A DNA stretch of 64,000 bases, from assembly GCF_004364335.1 (NCBI RefSeq), contig NZ_SOCR01000001.1:248001-312000 (forward strand), given 5' to 3'. Source of the DNA: Pseudomonas graminis (GTDB taxonomy: Bacteria > Pseudomonadota > Gammaproteobacteria > Pseudomonadales > Pseudomonadaceae). Under the pieces are notes generated by a model, which saw nothing but the letters and a program-made list of their open reading frames with translations, did no database searches and was not told the DNA's origin. Numbering within the stretch: the first letter of the stretch is position 1; each line of letters starts with the position of its first letter. Shown here piece by piece: positions 32,201 to 40,863 of this stretch. Position numbers and translations under genes: made by a program.

Positions 32201-35200
32201 TACTGACTGACCCGCTTGCCCTGTTGATCGCCCTGCCGTTCCTGCTCGCCTGGGCGGCCGGCCCCTGGATCGCCTGGCGCCTGAGTGCAATGCCGGAAAA
32301 TGCCGTGTTCGAGCCTTCAGTGGAGGCATTGCGCTTCCTGCAAGTGCTCTCGCGTCGCACATGGGCGTTTTTCGATGAGTTCGTCGGGCCACAGGACAAC
32401 TGGCTGCCCCCTGACAACATCCAGGAAGAGCCGAAATCGATGATTGCCCACCGGACCTCGCCGACCAACATGGGCATGGCCTTGCTCGCGCACCTGGCGG
32501 CCCACGACTTCGGCTACCTCAGCACCGACCGACTGCTGCAGCGCTTGTCCGCATCGCTGGACACCATGGACAGCCTCGAGCGCTACCAGCACCATTTCTA
32601 CAACTGGTATGACACGCAGACACTCAAGCCCCTGCGCCCTCAATACATCTCCACCGTTGACAGCGGCAACCTGGCCGGGCACCTGCTGACCCTGCGCGCC
32701 GGGTTGATCCAGCTGCCCGACGCGGCGGTGTTCGATGAAGCGATGGTCAAGGGCCTGCGCATCACGCTGGACACGCTGCTGGAAACAACAGACGCCGCCG
32801 ACACGTTGAAGGCGCTGTACCCGCTGCTGGAAGAAGTTGCCGACGCCCATGACACCCGTGAGCTGTTGACGGCGGTGCAGACCGCCCGTGCCCGGGTTGC
32901 AGCCCTGACGGCGGGCGGCACCGAAGAAAGCGCGTATTGGCAGACCGCGTTGCTCGTGCAGTGTGACGACTGGATCGCGGTCCTCGAACGTTACCGACTG
33001 CCCACGCCTTTGATCGGCCGACAACCCCGTCGCAGCACACTGCGGGCGCTGTCCACGCTGGATGAAGCAGACTGGGCTTCGAACGATCACCCGCGCATTG
33101 ATGCGGTCCGCAGGGCTGCCCTCGACGCCATCGCCCGGATTGATCGTCTGATCCTGCTGACGGGCAACCTGGCGCAGATGGACTTCTCCCTGCTCTATGA
33201 CAACAAGCGCGACTTGTTCGTGATCGGCTACAACGCCGACGAGCGTCGCCTGGACACCGGCTATTACGACCTGCTGGCGTCGGAAGTGCGTCTGACCAAC
33301 TTCGTGGTGATCGCTCAGGGGCAGATTCCCCAGCGGGCATGGTTCACCCTCGGCCGACTGCTCGGTGACTCCGACGGCGTACCGACCTTGATGTCTTGGT
33401 CCGGCTCGATGTTCGAATACCTGATGCCCATGCTGGTCATGCCCAACTACGACGGCAGCCTGCTCGACCAGACCTGCCGTGCGGCGGTGGCCGTGCAGAT
33501 CGAACACGGCAAACGCCTGGGCATCCCGTGGGGGGTCTCGGAATCGGGCTATTACACCCTGGATGCGCATTTCAATTACCAGTACCGGGCGTTCGGCGTT
33601 CAGGCCCTGGGCCTCAAACGCGGATTGGGCGACGACGTGGTCGTCGCGCCGTACGCCAGCGCCCTGGCCTTGATGGTGGACGCCGAGGCGGCCTGCAAAA
33701 ACCTGCAGCTTATCGCCCGCAAAGGCGCCTGCGGACGCTTTGGATTCTACGAAGCGATTGATTACACCGAAGCCCGCCTGCCCCGGGGCCAGCGTTACGC
33801 CTGGGTGCAGTCCTTCATGGCGCACCATCAGGGAATGAGCCTGCTGGCGTTGACCAGTGTGTTGCTCAACCAGCCCATGCAACGGCGGTTTGAAGCGGAC
33901 CCTGCCCTGCAGTCGGCACTTCTGCTGTTGCAGGAGCGGGTGCCCAAAGTGGCAGCGCCTTACCTGCAAACCGCCCAGCAGCCCGCCGCAATTGATACAG
34001 GCGCCGGCCAGGAGAATGATCTCCGGGTGTTCGCCAACCCGGGGCATAAGCGCCCGGCGGTGCAATTGCTGTCCAACGGCAAGTACCACGTCATGCTCAC
34101 CAGCAACGGCGGCGGTTACAGCCGCCTCGACAACATGGCCGCCACCCGCTGGCACGAAGACACCACCCAGGACAATTGGGGCATGTTCTGTTACTTGAGG
34201 GACGTTGCCACGGGTGCCGTCTGGTCCAGCGCCTTTCAGCCGACCTTGCACCGGGCCGAGAGCCACGAGGCTATTTTCAGCGATGCCCGTGCCGAATTTC
34301 GCACCCGGGAACGGGGTTTCGACACCCATATGGAAATCGTCGTTTCCCCTGAAGACAACATCGAACTGCGCCGCCTGCACGTGACCAACCGAGGGGAGTC
34401 TGCCAAGACCCTGGAGATCACGACCTATGCGGAAGTGGTGCTGGCTGCGCCGGAAACGGACGCCATGCACCCGGCGTTCAGCAAGCTATTCGTGCAGACC
34501 GAATTGCTGTTGCCGCTGCAAGCCATCGTCTGCAGCCGTCGCCCGCGGGCCAGCGATGAACACACGCCGTGGATGTGCCACCTGTTGGCAGCCCATGGGG
34601 TGGATATCCAGGCCATTTCCTACGAGACCGATCGCGCCCGTTTCATCGGTCGAGGCCGCAGCACCCGGTCGCCGGCGGCGCTGGACCCGGACTGCGAGCA
34701 ACTGTCCGGCAGCGCCGGCCCGGTTCTCGACCCGATTGTCGCCATCCGTTGCCGCATCACCCTGCAGCCCGGGCAGCAAGGCACCCTCGACCTGGTCACG
34801 GGCGTTGCGGACAGCCGCGAAGACTGCCTCTCGCTGATCAACAAGTACCGGGATCGACATCTGGCGGACCGGGTCTTCGACTTGTCGTGGACCCACAGTC
34901 AGGTGCTGCTGCGTCAGCTCAACGTTTCGCCCGCCGATGCCCGTTTGTTCGAACAGATGGCTTCTTCACTGATTTACGCCAACGCAGGGTTGCGCGCCGA
35001 CAACACCGTGCTGACGGCCAATTTGCGCAATCAGCAAGGCCTGTGGGGACAGTCGATTTCAGGCGACCTGCCCATCGTGCTGTTGCAGGTCAGAAGCCTT
35101 GAAAACATCGAGCTGGTGCAGAAGATGATTCAGGCCCACGCCTACTGGCGCCAGAAAGGCCTGCTGACGGACCTCCTCATCTGGAACGAGGATCAGCTCG

Positions 35201-37929
35201 GTTATCGCCAGCAACTGCAGGACGCGATCATGGGCCTGGTCACTTCCGGCAGCGAAGCCACGCTGGTGGACCGGCCGGGCGGCATATTCGTCCGCATGGC
35301 GCAGCAGATGTCGAACGAGGACCGCACGCTGATTCTGTCGGCTGCGCGCCTGGTGTTTTCCGAAGGCCTGGGGAACCTCGCCGAACAGGTTCACCGCCGC
35401 CGCGTGGTCCGGGTGCACGCGCCGTTTGTCGCTACCGCCGTTCATGTGCCAGCGCCATTAAAGGCCCTTGCGCCTTTGCCCGTGTCATTGCCACTGAGCA
35501 ATGCCTACGGTGGATTCAGCCAGGAGGGCGGTGAGTACATCATCAACGACCCGGCCTCCCATGCCACACCAGCCCCTTGGGGCAACGTCATTGCCAATGC
35601 CCAGATGGGCACGGTGGTTTCGGAGTCCGGCAGTGCCTACACCTGGGCCGAAAATGCCCACGAATTCCGCCTCACGCCCTGGCACAACGACCCGGTGAGC
35701 GACCCCGTCGGTGAGGTCATTTACCTGCGCGATGAAGACACCGGCCACTTCTGGTCGGCCACCCCCAGACCCGCCTCGGGCACTGGCGCTTACCGGACGC
35801 GTCACGGCTTTGGTTATAGCGTGTTCGAACACGAGGAAGATGGCATCCAGAGCGAGCTCTGGGTTTACGTGGCGCTGGATGCACCGATCAAGTTCTCCAG
35901 ACTGGTGCTGCGCAATCTCTCGGGGCGTGAGCGCAAACTGACGGTGACCGGCTATGTGGAATGGGTGCTGGGCGATCTGCGCAGTAAATCGGCCATGCAT
36001 GTGGTCACCCATTCGGATCCTGCCAGCGGCGCCCTGTTCGCGCGCAACGCCTGGTCGGTGGAATTCAGCGAGCGTGTGGCGTTTTTCGATACCGACACCG
36101 TCGATCACAGCGTGACGGCGGACCGTACCGAGTTCATCGGACGTTGCGGCAGCCTGCAGTCTCCCGCCGCGATGCGGCACAAGGGGCTGTCCGGAAAAAC
36201 CGGCGGCGGTCTGGACCCCTGCGCCGCGATACAGGTGTCGGTGGCGCTCGCACACGGCCAGGGCACGGAAGTCATCTTGCGTCTGGGTGCGGAGAAAAAT
36301 CCCCAGGCGGCCACCCAGTTGGCGCAACGCTACAAAGGCGCGCAGGTGGCGGCGGCCGAGTTGCAGAAAGTCAAAGATCACTGGCGCTCGGTGCTTTCCG
36401 TGGTTCAGGTGAAGACCCCGGTGCCCGCCCTGGACGTGATGCTCAACGGCTGGTTGATGTACCAAGTCATCGCCTGCCGGTTTCTCGCCCGCAGTGGCTA
36501 TTACCAGTCGGGCGGCGCCATCGGCTTTCGCGATCAGCTGCAAGACAGCATGGCGATGATTCATGCCGACCCGGCAGCGGCGCGGGCTCATCTGTTGCTC
36601 TGCGCCCATCATCAATACGCCCAGGGCGATGTTCAACACTGGTGGCACCCTCCCCTCAATCGAGGGGTGCGCACGGCCTGCTCTGACGACTTCCTGTGGC
36701 TCGTCGCCGCCACCAGCCGCTACGTTGAGGTCACCGATGATCTGTCCGTGCTGGACGAACCCGCCGGCTACCTTGAAGGGCGCGCGCTGGGGCCCGGGGA
36801 AGAATCCTATTACGACCTGCCCGGTCTATCAGCGCTGCAGGAGCCGCTGTATCAGCACTGTGTTCGCGCCATCGAGCACAGCCTGAGCCGCGGCGAACAC
36901 GGTCTGCCGCTGATGGGCAGCGGCGACTGGAACGACGGCATGAATCGCGTGGGCTATCTCGGCCGGGGTGAAAGCGTGTGGCTGGGCTTTTTCGGGTGTC
37001 ATGTGCTTGAGCGCTTTGCGCGGGTCGCCGCACGCCACGGCGACAGCGAATTCGCGGCACGCTGCGGTGAACAGGCGAAACAGCTGCGTGACAACCTGGA
37101 AGCCTCTGCCTGGGATGGCGCGTGGTATCGCCGCGGCTGGTTTGACGACGGGCAACCTCTGGGCTCATCAGTCAACGATGAGTGTCGGCTGGATTCCATC
37201 GCCCAGAGCTGGTCGGTGCTGTCCGGTGCCGGATCAGCCGCGCGCCAGCACCTCGCCATGCAGGCGGTGGATCAGTACCTGGTCAAACCGGACATCCGCG
37301 CTGTCCTGCTGCTCGACCCACCGTTCGACAAGGGCATGCAAGACCCGGGCTACATCAAGGGCTATGTGCCGGGCGTGCGCGAGAACGGTGGGCAGTACAC
37401 TCACGCGGCGGTCTGGGCGGCGATGGCCTTTGCGCAGTTGGGCGACACCACCAAAGCCTGGGAGCTGCTGCACATGATCAACCCGGCCGACCCCCTCAAC
37501 AGCCTCAGGATCGACACCTATAAAGTCGAACCCTATGTGATGGCAGCCGATGTCTACGGCATTGCGCCCCATGCAGGACGGGGTGGCTGGACCTGGTACA
37601 CCGGCTCCGCAGGCTGGATGTACCGTCTGGGTGTCGAGTCGCTGCTGGGGCTTCAGCGCAACGGCAACCTGCTGCAGCTGAACCCGCTGATGCCGGCGGA
37701 CTGGCCCGGATTCACCCTGACCTATCGCTTCGCAGAGACGCAGTATCACTTCGAGGTGGTCCGTGGCGATGGGCAGGGCAACTCGATGACACTGGACGGC
37801 GAGCCGGCCGAGGGAGACACGCTCACGCTGGTGAATGATGGCGTTGAACGCCGGGTGCGCATCCAGTGCGGCGGTTCGCGGCCGGCAGCGCCAGCGGCAG
37901 TGGAATACAGGAAGGCGGCCGATGATTGA
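29284..37929 (+). CDS. ndvB: Cyclic beta-1,2-glucan synthase (NdvB/ChvB-type)
   Basis: A giant 2881-aa membrane enzyme. The N-terminal half is a GT84 glucosyltransferase with TLDTDTLLPG at about 641-650, the RRHRWIRGDW motif near 788, and membrane segments around 434-490, 838-875 and 958-998. A glycoamylase-like region follows (IPWGVSESGYYTLDAHFNYQYRA). The C-terminal half is a GH94 glycoside phosphorylase with GSGDWNDGMNRVG near 2545-2557. In Rhizobium and Agrobacterium such proteins build, size and close periplasmic cyclic glucans used in osmoadaptation and host interaction. The ATG at 29284 begins the family-like MTSTWTRTK; an earlier frame overlaps the kinase gene. No export ABC transporter (ndvA) lies next to it. 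Confidence 0.94.
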   Translation: MTSTWTRTKQAISRVRLAGRAGAHPKLAFAYERLLRAELFNADQMASHGIALATQHQLGAVTTRDFLLDRLDDNEALLKESCNALTQAQASERRITPAAEWLLDNFFLIEDHIRTARSHLPKGYSRELPRLSDGPSSGLPRVYDIALETISHGDGRFDELSLKRFVVSYQTVMPLTLGELWAIPIMLRLALIENLRRVASRVMANWDDRNLADDWAERLIEVSEHDVKSVVLSVADMAHSSPPMTAAFVAEFARRLQGQSAALALPLNWIEQLLAETGSSIERQVQFDAQQQSADQMSISNSIASLRLLSATPWREFVEAMSHVEQTLQQDPAEVYPRMDFATRDSYRHVIERLARRSRHTEMFVAQTVVALSGEHRDAAAGDNLARHIGFFLVGPGIGVLEQKLDARVPFHERWKRLLESSPLTFYLAPAGALTIIFALPLLTSAYRDGLPDLALIALAVPCLVMTSRLAFSLINWLVTFSLLPAMLPKMDYTDGIPDEARTLVAIPTLIGSRADIDELVEGLEVRFLANRDSNLFFALLTDFLDSPTQVQPADAELLIYASEAINRLNGKYLDELPARFFLFHRPRRWNAGERAWMGHERKRGKLTDLNAWLRGEGDNRFTTMAGDTSALGSVRYVLTLDTDTLLPGEVARQCVAAMMHPLNRPVFDARRERVISGYALLQPQVGISLTSTPRSIYSRLFGSGGGVDPYTRAVSDIYQDLFKQGSFIGKGIYDVDAFTCALEGCLPDNQVLSHDLIEGCYARSGLLSDVQLYEQYPSRYSVDVKRRHRWIRGDWQLIPWILPWTLNTRGEWTRNRLDVMARWKILDNLRRSLEPAAVLLMLAWGWFASSEPLAWTLAVVGLLVMQPLLRTLTDGLQPPLNVPYRQYLAALCRSLGQDLAQAAASVAWLPFEMYYSVGAIARSLWRILFSRRLLLQWQPSREVERNTQNPLPALYREMWIGPVLAFCGFAGLLTDPLALLIALPFLLAWAAGPWIAWRLSAMPENAVFEPSVEALRFLQVLSRRTWAFFDEFVGPQDNWLPPDNIQEEPKSMIAHRTSPTNMGMALLAHLAAHDFGYLSTDRLLQRLSASLDTMDSLERYQHHFYNWYDTQTLKPLRPQYISTVDSGNLAGHLLTLRAGLIQLPDAAVFDEAMVKGLRITLDTLLETTDAADTLKALYPLLEEVADAHDTRELLTAVQTARARVAALTAGGTEESAYWQTALLVQCDDWIAVLERYRLPTPLIGRQPRRSTLRALSTLDEADWASNDHPRIDAVRRAALDAIARIDRLILLTGNLAQMDFSLLYDNKRDLFVIGYNADERRLDTGYYDLLASEVRLTNFVVIAQGQIPQRAWFTLGRLLGDSDGVPTLMSWSGSMFEYLMPMLVMPNYDGSLLDQTCRAAVAVQIEHGKRLGIPWGVSESGYYTLDAHFNYQYRAFGVQALGLKRGLGDDVVVAPYASALALMVDAEAACKNLQLIARKGACGRFGFYEAIDYTEARLPRGQRYAWVQSFMAHHQGMSLLALTSVLLNQPMQRRFEADPALQSALLLLQERVPKVAAPYLQTAQQPAAIDTGAGQENDLRVFANPGHKRPAVQLLSNGKYHVMLTSNGGGYSRLDNMAATRWHEDTTQDNWGMFCYLRDVATGAVWSSAFQPTLHRAESHEAIFSDARAEFRTRERGFDTHMEIVVSPEDNIELRRLHVTNRGESAKTLEITTYAEVVLAAPETDAMHPAFSKLFVQTELLLPLQAIVCSRRPRASDEHTPWMCHLLAAHGVDIQAISYETDRARFIGRGRSTRSPAALDPDCEQLSGSAGPVLDPIVAIRCRITLQPGQQGTLDLVTGVADSREDCLSLINKYRDRHLADRVFDLSWTHSQVLLRQLNVSPADARLFEQMASSLIYANAGLRADNTVLTANLRNQQGLWGQSISGDLPIVLLQVRSLENIELVQKMIQAHAYWRQKGLLTDLLIWNEDQLGYRQQLQDAIMGLVTSGSEATLVDRPGGIFVRMAQQMSNEDRTLILSAARLVFSEGLGNLAEQVHRRRVVRVHAPFVATAVHVPAPLKALAPLPVSLPLSNAYGGFSQEGGEYIINDPASHATPAPWGNVIANAQMGTVVSESGSAYTWAENAHEFRLTPWHNDPVSDPVGEVIYLRDEDTGHFWSATPRPASGTGAYRTRHGFGYSVFEHEEDGIQSELWVYVALDAPIKFSRLVLRNLSGRERKLTVTGYVEWVLGDLRSKSAMHVVTHSDPASGALFARNAWSVEFSERVAFFDTDTVDHSVTADRTEFIGRCGSLQSPAAMRHKGLSGKTGGGLDPCAAIQVSVALAHGQGTEVILRLGAEKNPQAATQLAQRYKGAQVAAAELQKVKDHWRSVLSVVQVKTPVPALDVMLNGWLMYQVIACRFLARSGYYQSGGAIGFRDQLQDSMAMIHADPAAARAHLLLCAHHQYAQGDVQHWWHPPLNRGVRTACSDDFLWLVAATSRYVEVTDDLSVLDEPAGYLEGRALGPGEESYYDLPGLSALQEPLYQHCVRAIEHSLSRGEHGLPLMGSGDWNDGMNRVGYLGRGESVWLGFFGCHVLERFARVAARHGDSEFAARCGEQAKQLRDNLEASAWDGAWYRRGWFDDGQPLGSSVNDECRLDSIAQSWSVLSGAGSAARQHLAMQAVDQYLVKPDIRAVLLLDPPFDKGMQDPGYIKGYVPGVRENGGQYTHAAVWAAMAFAQLGDTTKAWELLHMINPADPLNSLRIDTYKVEPYVMAADVYGIAPHAGRGGWTWYTGSAGWMYRLGVESLLGLQRNGNLLQLNPLMPADWPGFTLTYRFAETQYHFEVVRGDGQGNSMTLDGEPAEGDTLTLVNDGVERRVRIQCGGSRPAAPAAVEYRKAADD

Positions 37930-37993
37930 CCTCCAGTGCCGGCGCCGCGCTGGAGTACTCTCTGTTCGTCGTTCCCTCTTCCGGAGTTCCCGT

Positions 37994-38716
37994 ATGTGCA
38001 CTGCGCCCCAGCCGATCGACAATCACTTGCTGGCTGCGCTGGCCGATGAAGAACTCAGTCGGCTGGCGCCGCACATGGAGTGGGTGGAGCTGGTATTGGG
38101 CGAGGTGCTGTACGAACCCGGCGACACCTTGCGTCATGTGTACTTTCCTACCGACGCGATCGTGTCCCTGCTGCAGGTCACCGAAAGCGGCGCCTCGGCA
38201 GAGATCGCCGTGGTCGGCAACGAGGGGCTGGTCGGGATCGCGGTGTTCATGGGTGGCGAGAGCACGTCCAGCCGCGCGGTCGTGCAGAGTGCCGGCGGCG
38301 CCTTTCGCCTGGCCGGCCACAAACTCAAGGAAGAGTTCGACCGTCACGGCGACCTGTTGCTGCTCATGCTGCGTTACACCCAGGCCCTGATTGCGCAGAT
38401 GTCACAGACCGGCTTGTGCAATCGTCACCATTCAATCGATCAGCAACTGTGCCGCTGGTTGCTGTTGTCCCTGGATCGCCTGCAAGGCAATCAGCTGACC
38501 ATGACCCAGGAACTCATGGCCAACATGCTGGGCGTGCGCCGGGAAGGCGTGACCGAGGCGGCGGGCAAGCTGCAGCGCCAGGGCATCATCGAATACAGCC
38601 GGGGCCAGATCAAGGTCATGGACCGCCCGCGGCTGGAGCGCTTGAGCTGCGAATGTTATTCGGTGGTCAAGGCCGAGTCCGACCGTTTGCTGAGCTACAC
38701 CCGCCGACGTGAGTGA
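37994..38716 (+). CDS. Crp/Fnr-family transcriptional regulator
   Basis: A 240-aa regulator with an N-terminal cyclic-nucleotide-like sensory barrel (about 20-130, LYEPGDTLRHVYFPTDAIVSLL, EIAVVGNEGLVGI) and a C-terminal winged helix (MTQELMANMLGVRREGVTEAAGKLQRQGIIEYSRGQIKV). The PTDAIVSLL and GNEGLVGI pattern belongs to a subfamily common in Pseudomonas and rhizobia that lacks Fnr cysteines. cAMP-contact residues are not obvious. The start at 37994 lies 64 bp after the glucan synthase stop, so the two may be co-transcribed, and it could regulate envelope or stress genes nearby. Confidence 0.9.
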   Translation: MCTAPQPIDNHLLAALADEELSRLAPHMEWVELVLGEVLYEPGDTLRHVYFPTDAIVSLLQVTESGASAEIAVVGNEGLVGIAVFMGGESTSSRAVVQSAGGAFRLAGHKLKEEFDRHGDLLLLMLRYTQALIAQMSQTGLCNRHHSIDQQLCRWLLLSLDRLQGNQLTMTQELMANMLGVRREGVTEAAGKLQRQGIIEYSRGQIKVMDRPRLERLSCECYSVVKAESDRLLSYTRRRE

Positions 38717-38883
38717 GGTCCCGTCAATGGTTTCAAGCACCTGGAGACGTATTGCTTTTACCGTGCGCTGACGAACAGACGCGACGTGCAGCACCGCGCA
38801 GAGTGTCCGTGGCCCGATCGAGCGGCCGGTTTGCACCCTTCCCCCGTGCCGAGCACTCGACCGGCACACCAAAGGACACCCTT

Positions 38884-39582
38884 ATGTTACGTAGCATGCG
38901 AGACCTTGAAGGTTTCACCCTCGTCGCGATCGACGGTGACATCGGTGACGTCAGCGACTTCTACTTCGACAACGAAGCCTGGGTGATCAGGTATCTGGTG
39001 GTCGAAACCGGCTCCTGGCTGTTCGGCGGTCAAGTGCTGATCTCGCCGTTTTCCATCGGACTGCCTGATTGGGCGTCACGCCGGTTGCCAATCAATGTTG
39101 AAAAGCAGGAGGTCACAGCGATTCTTGAATCCGAGCATGACCGGCGCCTCGACGCCGCCGCTCGGCATCAGCCGCCGAACGAGAGTTGGGCGATTGCGCC
39201 CCCAACGCAGGAGCCCACCGATGATCAGAGCTTGCGCAGCTGCCGTGCACTGATCGGCTGTCACATCAAAGCCACAGACGGTGACATCGGCCATGTCGAT
39301 GACGTGCTGATCAACGAAGACACTTGGGCGATTCAGTACCTGGTGGTCAATACCAGCCATTGGTGGCATGGACACAAGGTGCTGATCGCGCCAGAGTGGA
39401 TCGTCGAGGTGTCGTGGCAGGACAAGTCTGTCGCGGTCGACCTCGAACAGGCCGCCGTCAGGGCATCCCCTCATTACGAATCCACGCAGCAGTTGAACCG
39501 CGAACGCGAAGAAGCCCTGTACGCACACTACGGGCGGGTGGCGTACTGGCGGGTCGAGGCGGTGATTGCGCAGGTCGGGTGA
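38884..39582 (+). CDS. Tandem PRC-barrel domain protein
   Basis: A 232-aa protein with two PRC-barrel repeats. The first (about 5-75) reads MRDLEGFTLVAIDGDIGDVSDFYFDNEAWVIRYLVVETG; the second (about 120-185) reads ALIGCHIKATDGDIGHVDDVLINEDTWAIQYLVVNT. PRC barrels are small beta modules found in photosynthetic reaction centre H subunits and in stress-related proteins. There is no signal peptide. The ATG is preceded by AAAGGACACC. It stands alone between the Crp and DUF1275 genes on the same strand. Its function is unknown, though the family is often linked to envelope or osmotic stress. Confidence 0.88.
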   Translation: MLRSMRDLEGFTLVAIDGDIGDVSDFYFDNEAWVIRYLVVETGSWLFGGQVLISPFSIGLPDWASRRLPINVEKQEVTAILESEHDRRLDAAARHQPPNESWAIAPPTQEPTDDQSLRSCRALIGCHIKATDGDIGHVDDVLINEDTWAIQYLVVNTSHWWHGHKVLIAPEWIVEVSWQDKSVAVDLEQAAVRASPHYESTQQLNREREEALYAHYGRVAYWRVEAVIAQVG

Positions 39583-39621
39583 CAACGGCATCGGATTAAC
39601 CAGCAGGCACGGGACCGTTCA

Positions 39622-40383
39622 GTGGCGATCAGATACATCCGCAGCCTGACCGGCAGAAGACGCACCCCCGCCGCTAACCGGCACCTTGGGTTCGCCCTGG
39701 CGTTTGTGGCCGGCGCCATCAACGCCGGGGGCTTTCTGGCGGTTCAGCAATACACCTCGCACATGACCGGCATCGTCTCGTCAATGGCCGACAACGCGGT
39801 GCTGGGTGCGTACGAACTGGTCGTGCGCGGCGGCAGCGCCCTGCTGTCCTTCGTGGCAGGCGCGGCCTGTTCGGCCATCATGGTCAACTACTCCCGTCGC
39901 AAACGCCTCCACAGTGCATTCGCACTGCCGCTGCTGCTGGAAGCTTTTTTGCTGATTTGCTTCGGCTTTCTGGGTGCCAGGCTGTCGGCCCTTGACGGCA
40001 TGATCGTGTCGCTGACCGTGATGCTGCTGTGTTTCATCATGGGCCTGCAGAACGCCCTCATCACCAAAGTCTCCAAAGCCGAAATCAGAACCACGCACAT
40101 CACCGGCATCGTCACGGACATCGGTATTGAGCTCGGCAAATTCTTTTACTGGAATGGCGCCACACCGCCCGGGCAGCCGCGCGTGCTGGCCAATCGTGCG
40201 CGCCTGAAAATATTGACCGTACTGGCCTTGAGCTTTTTCGCCGGCGGCGTGGCGGGTGCGTACGGGTTCAAACACGTGGGGTACATCGCCACCGTGCCGC
40301 TGTCGCTGGTGCTTGGCGCGCTGGCCGTGGTGCCCGCGCTGGACGATGTGCGGCGGTATGTCCGGCGTACGTTGCGCGGTTGA
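39622..40383 (+). CDS. DUF1275 (YoaK) family membrane protein
   Basis: A 253-aa inner-membrane protein of the YoaK/DUF1275 family, with about six hydrophobic helices. The family signature is visible in FALAFVAGAINAGGFLAVQQYTSHMTGIVSSMADN and in MGLQNALITKVSKAEIRTTHITGIVTDIGIELGKFFY. The start is GTG. No biochemical role is established for the family. It follows the PRC-barrel gene on the same strand. Confidence 0.9.
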   Translation: MAIRYIRSLTGRRRTPAANRHLGFALAFVAGAINAGGFLAVQQYTSHMTGIVSSMADNAVLGAYELVVRGGSALLSFVAGAACSAIMVNYSRRKRLHSAFALPLLLEAFLLICFGFLGARLSALDGMIVSLTVMLLCFIMGLQNALITKVSKAEIRTTHITGIVTDIGIELGKFFYWNGATPPGQPRVLANRARLKILTVLALSFFAGGVAGAYGFKHVGYIATVPLSLVLGALAVVPALDDVRRYVRRTLRG

Positions 40384-40452
40384 CCTGTCGATGGACGTGT
40401 TCGGAGAGCATCGACACCCCACGCGAAGCAGCCGAACGGTTGCCAACAGATT

Positions 40453-40767
40453 CTACAAAGAGCGTTTTATTTCAATGGCGAGCTGGGCAGCTCTGTTGCG
40501 TAATGCTTCGAGTTTATCGTTCATCTCCACATGGCTTGGTGCCCAGGAATAACCAGCCCCATTAACGTTCTGTCCAAGCATCAGATCGTTGAACGAACCC
40601 ATGCCTCCATAGGCCGACCGCAGGTAGGTAAGCCCGGAATAATCGGAGTCGATTAGCATGGCTCGTACCTTTCGCATCCATCGGCTCCAGTGCATATCTC
40701 CATCGCTTTCAAGCAGCTCGATGAGCTGATCGAGTACCTCGATCAGCTCTTCTGTTTTCTGTTCCAT
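40453..40767 (-). CDS. Small cytoplasmic protein (DUF6966-like)
   Basis: A 104-aa acidic protein with an N-terminal helix rich in Glu and Leu (MEQKTEELIEVLDQLIELLES), then HWSRWMRKVRAML and a conserved-looking SAYGGMGSFNDLMLGQ. The last stretch resembles a family of small uncharacterised proteins (DUF6966) sometimes found as immunity-like single genes. No signal peptide or membrane segment is present. It lies on the strand opposite DUF1275, close to the three-gene operon behind it. Confidence 0.7.
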   Translation of the reverse strand: MEQKTEELIEVLDQLIELLESDGDMHWSRWMRKVRAMLIDSDYSGLTYLRSAYGGMGSFNDLMLGQNVNGAGYSWAPSHVEMNDKLEALRNRAAQLAIEIKRSL

Positions 40768-40863
40768 TTACCCCGTCACCCCAGTTTTTAACGAGTTTTC
40801 GGAAAGCTTGCGGAGTACGCCCCGTCATCCTGACCAAATAAAACATCGTCAGTCCTGCCGAAC

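Noticed and set aside
32317..34470. 717-aa open frame on the minus strand
   Set aside because: Antisense to the glucan synthase; repetitive Gln/Arg/Gly content typical of a shadow.
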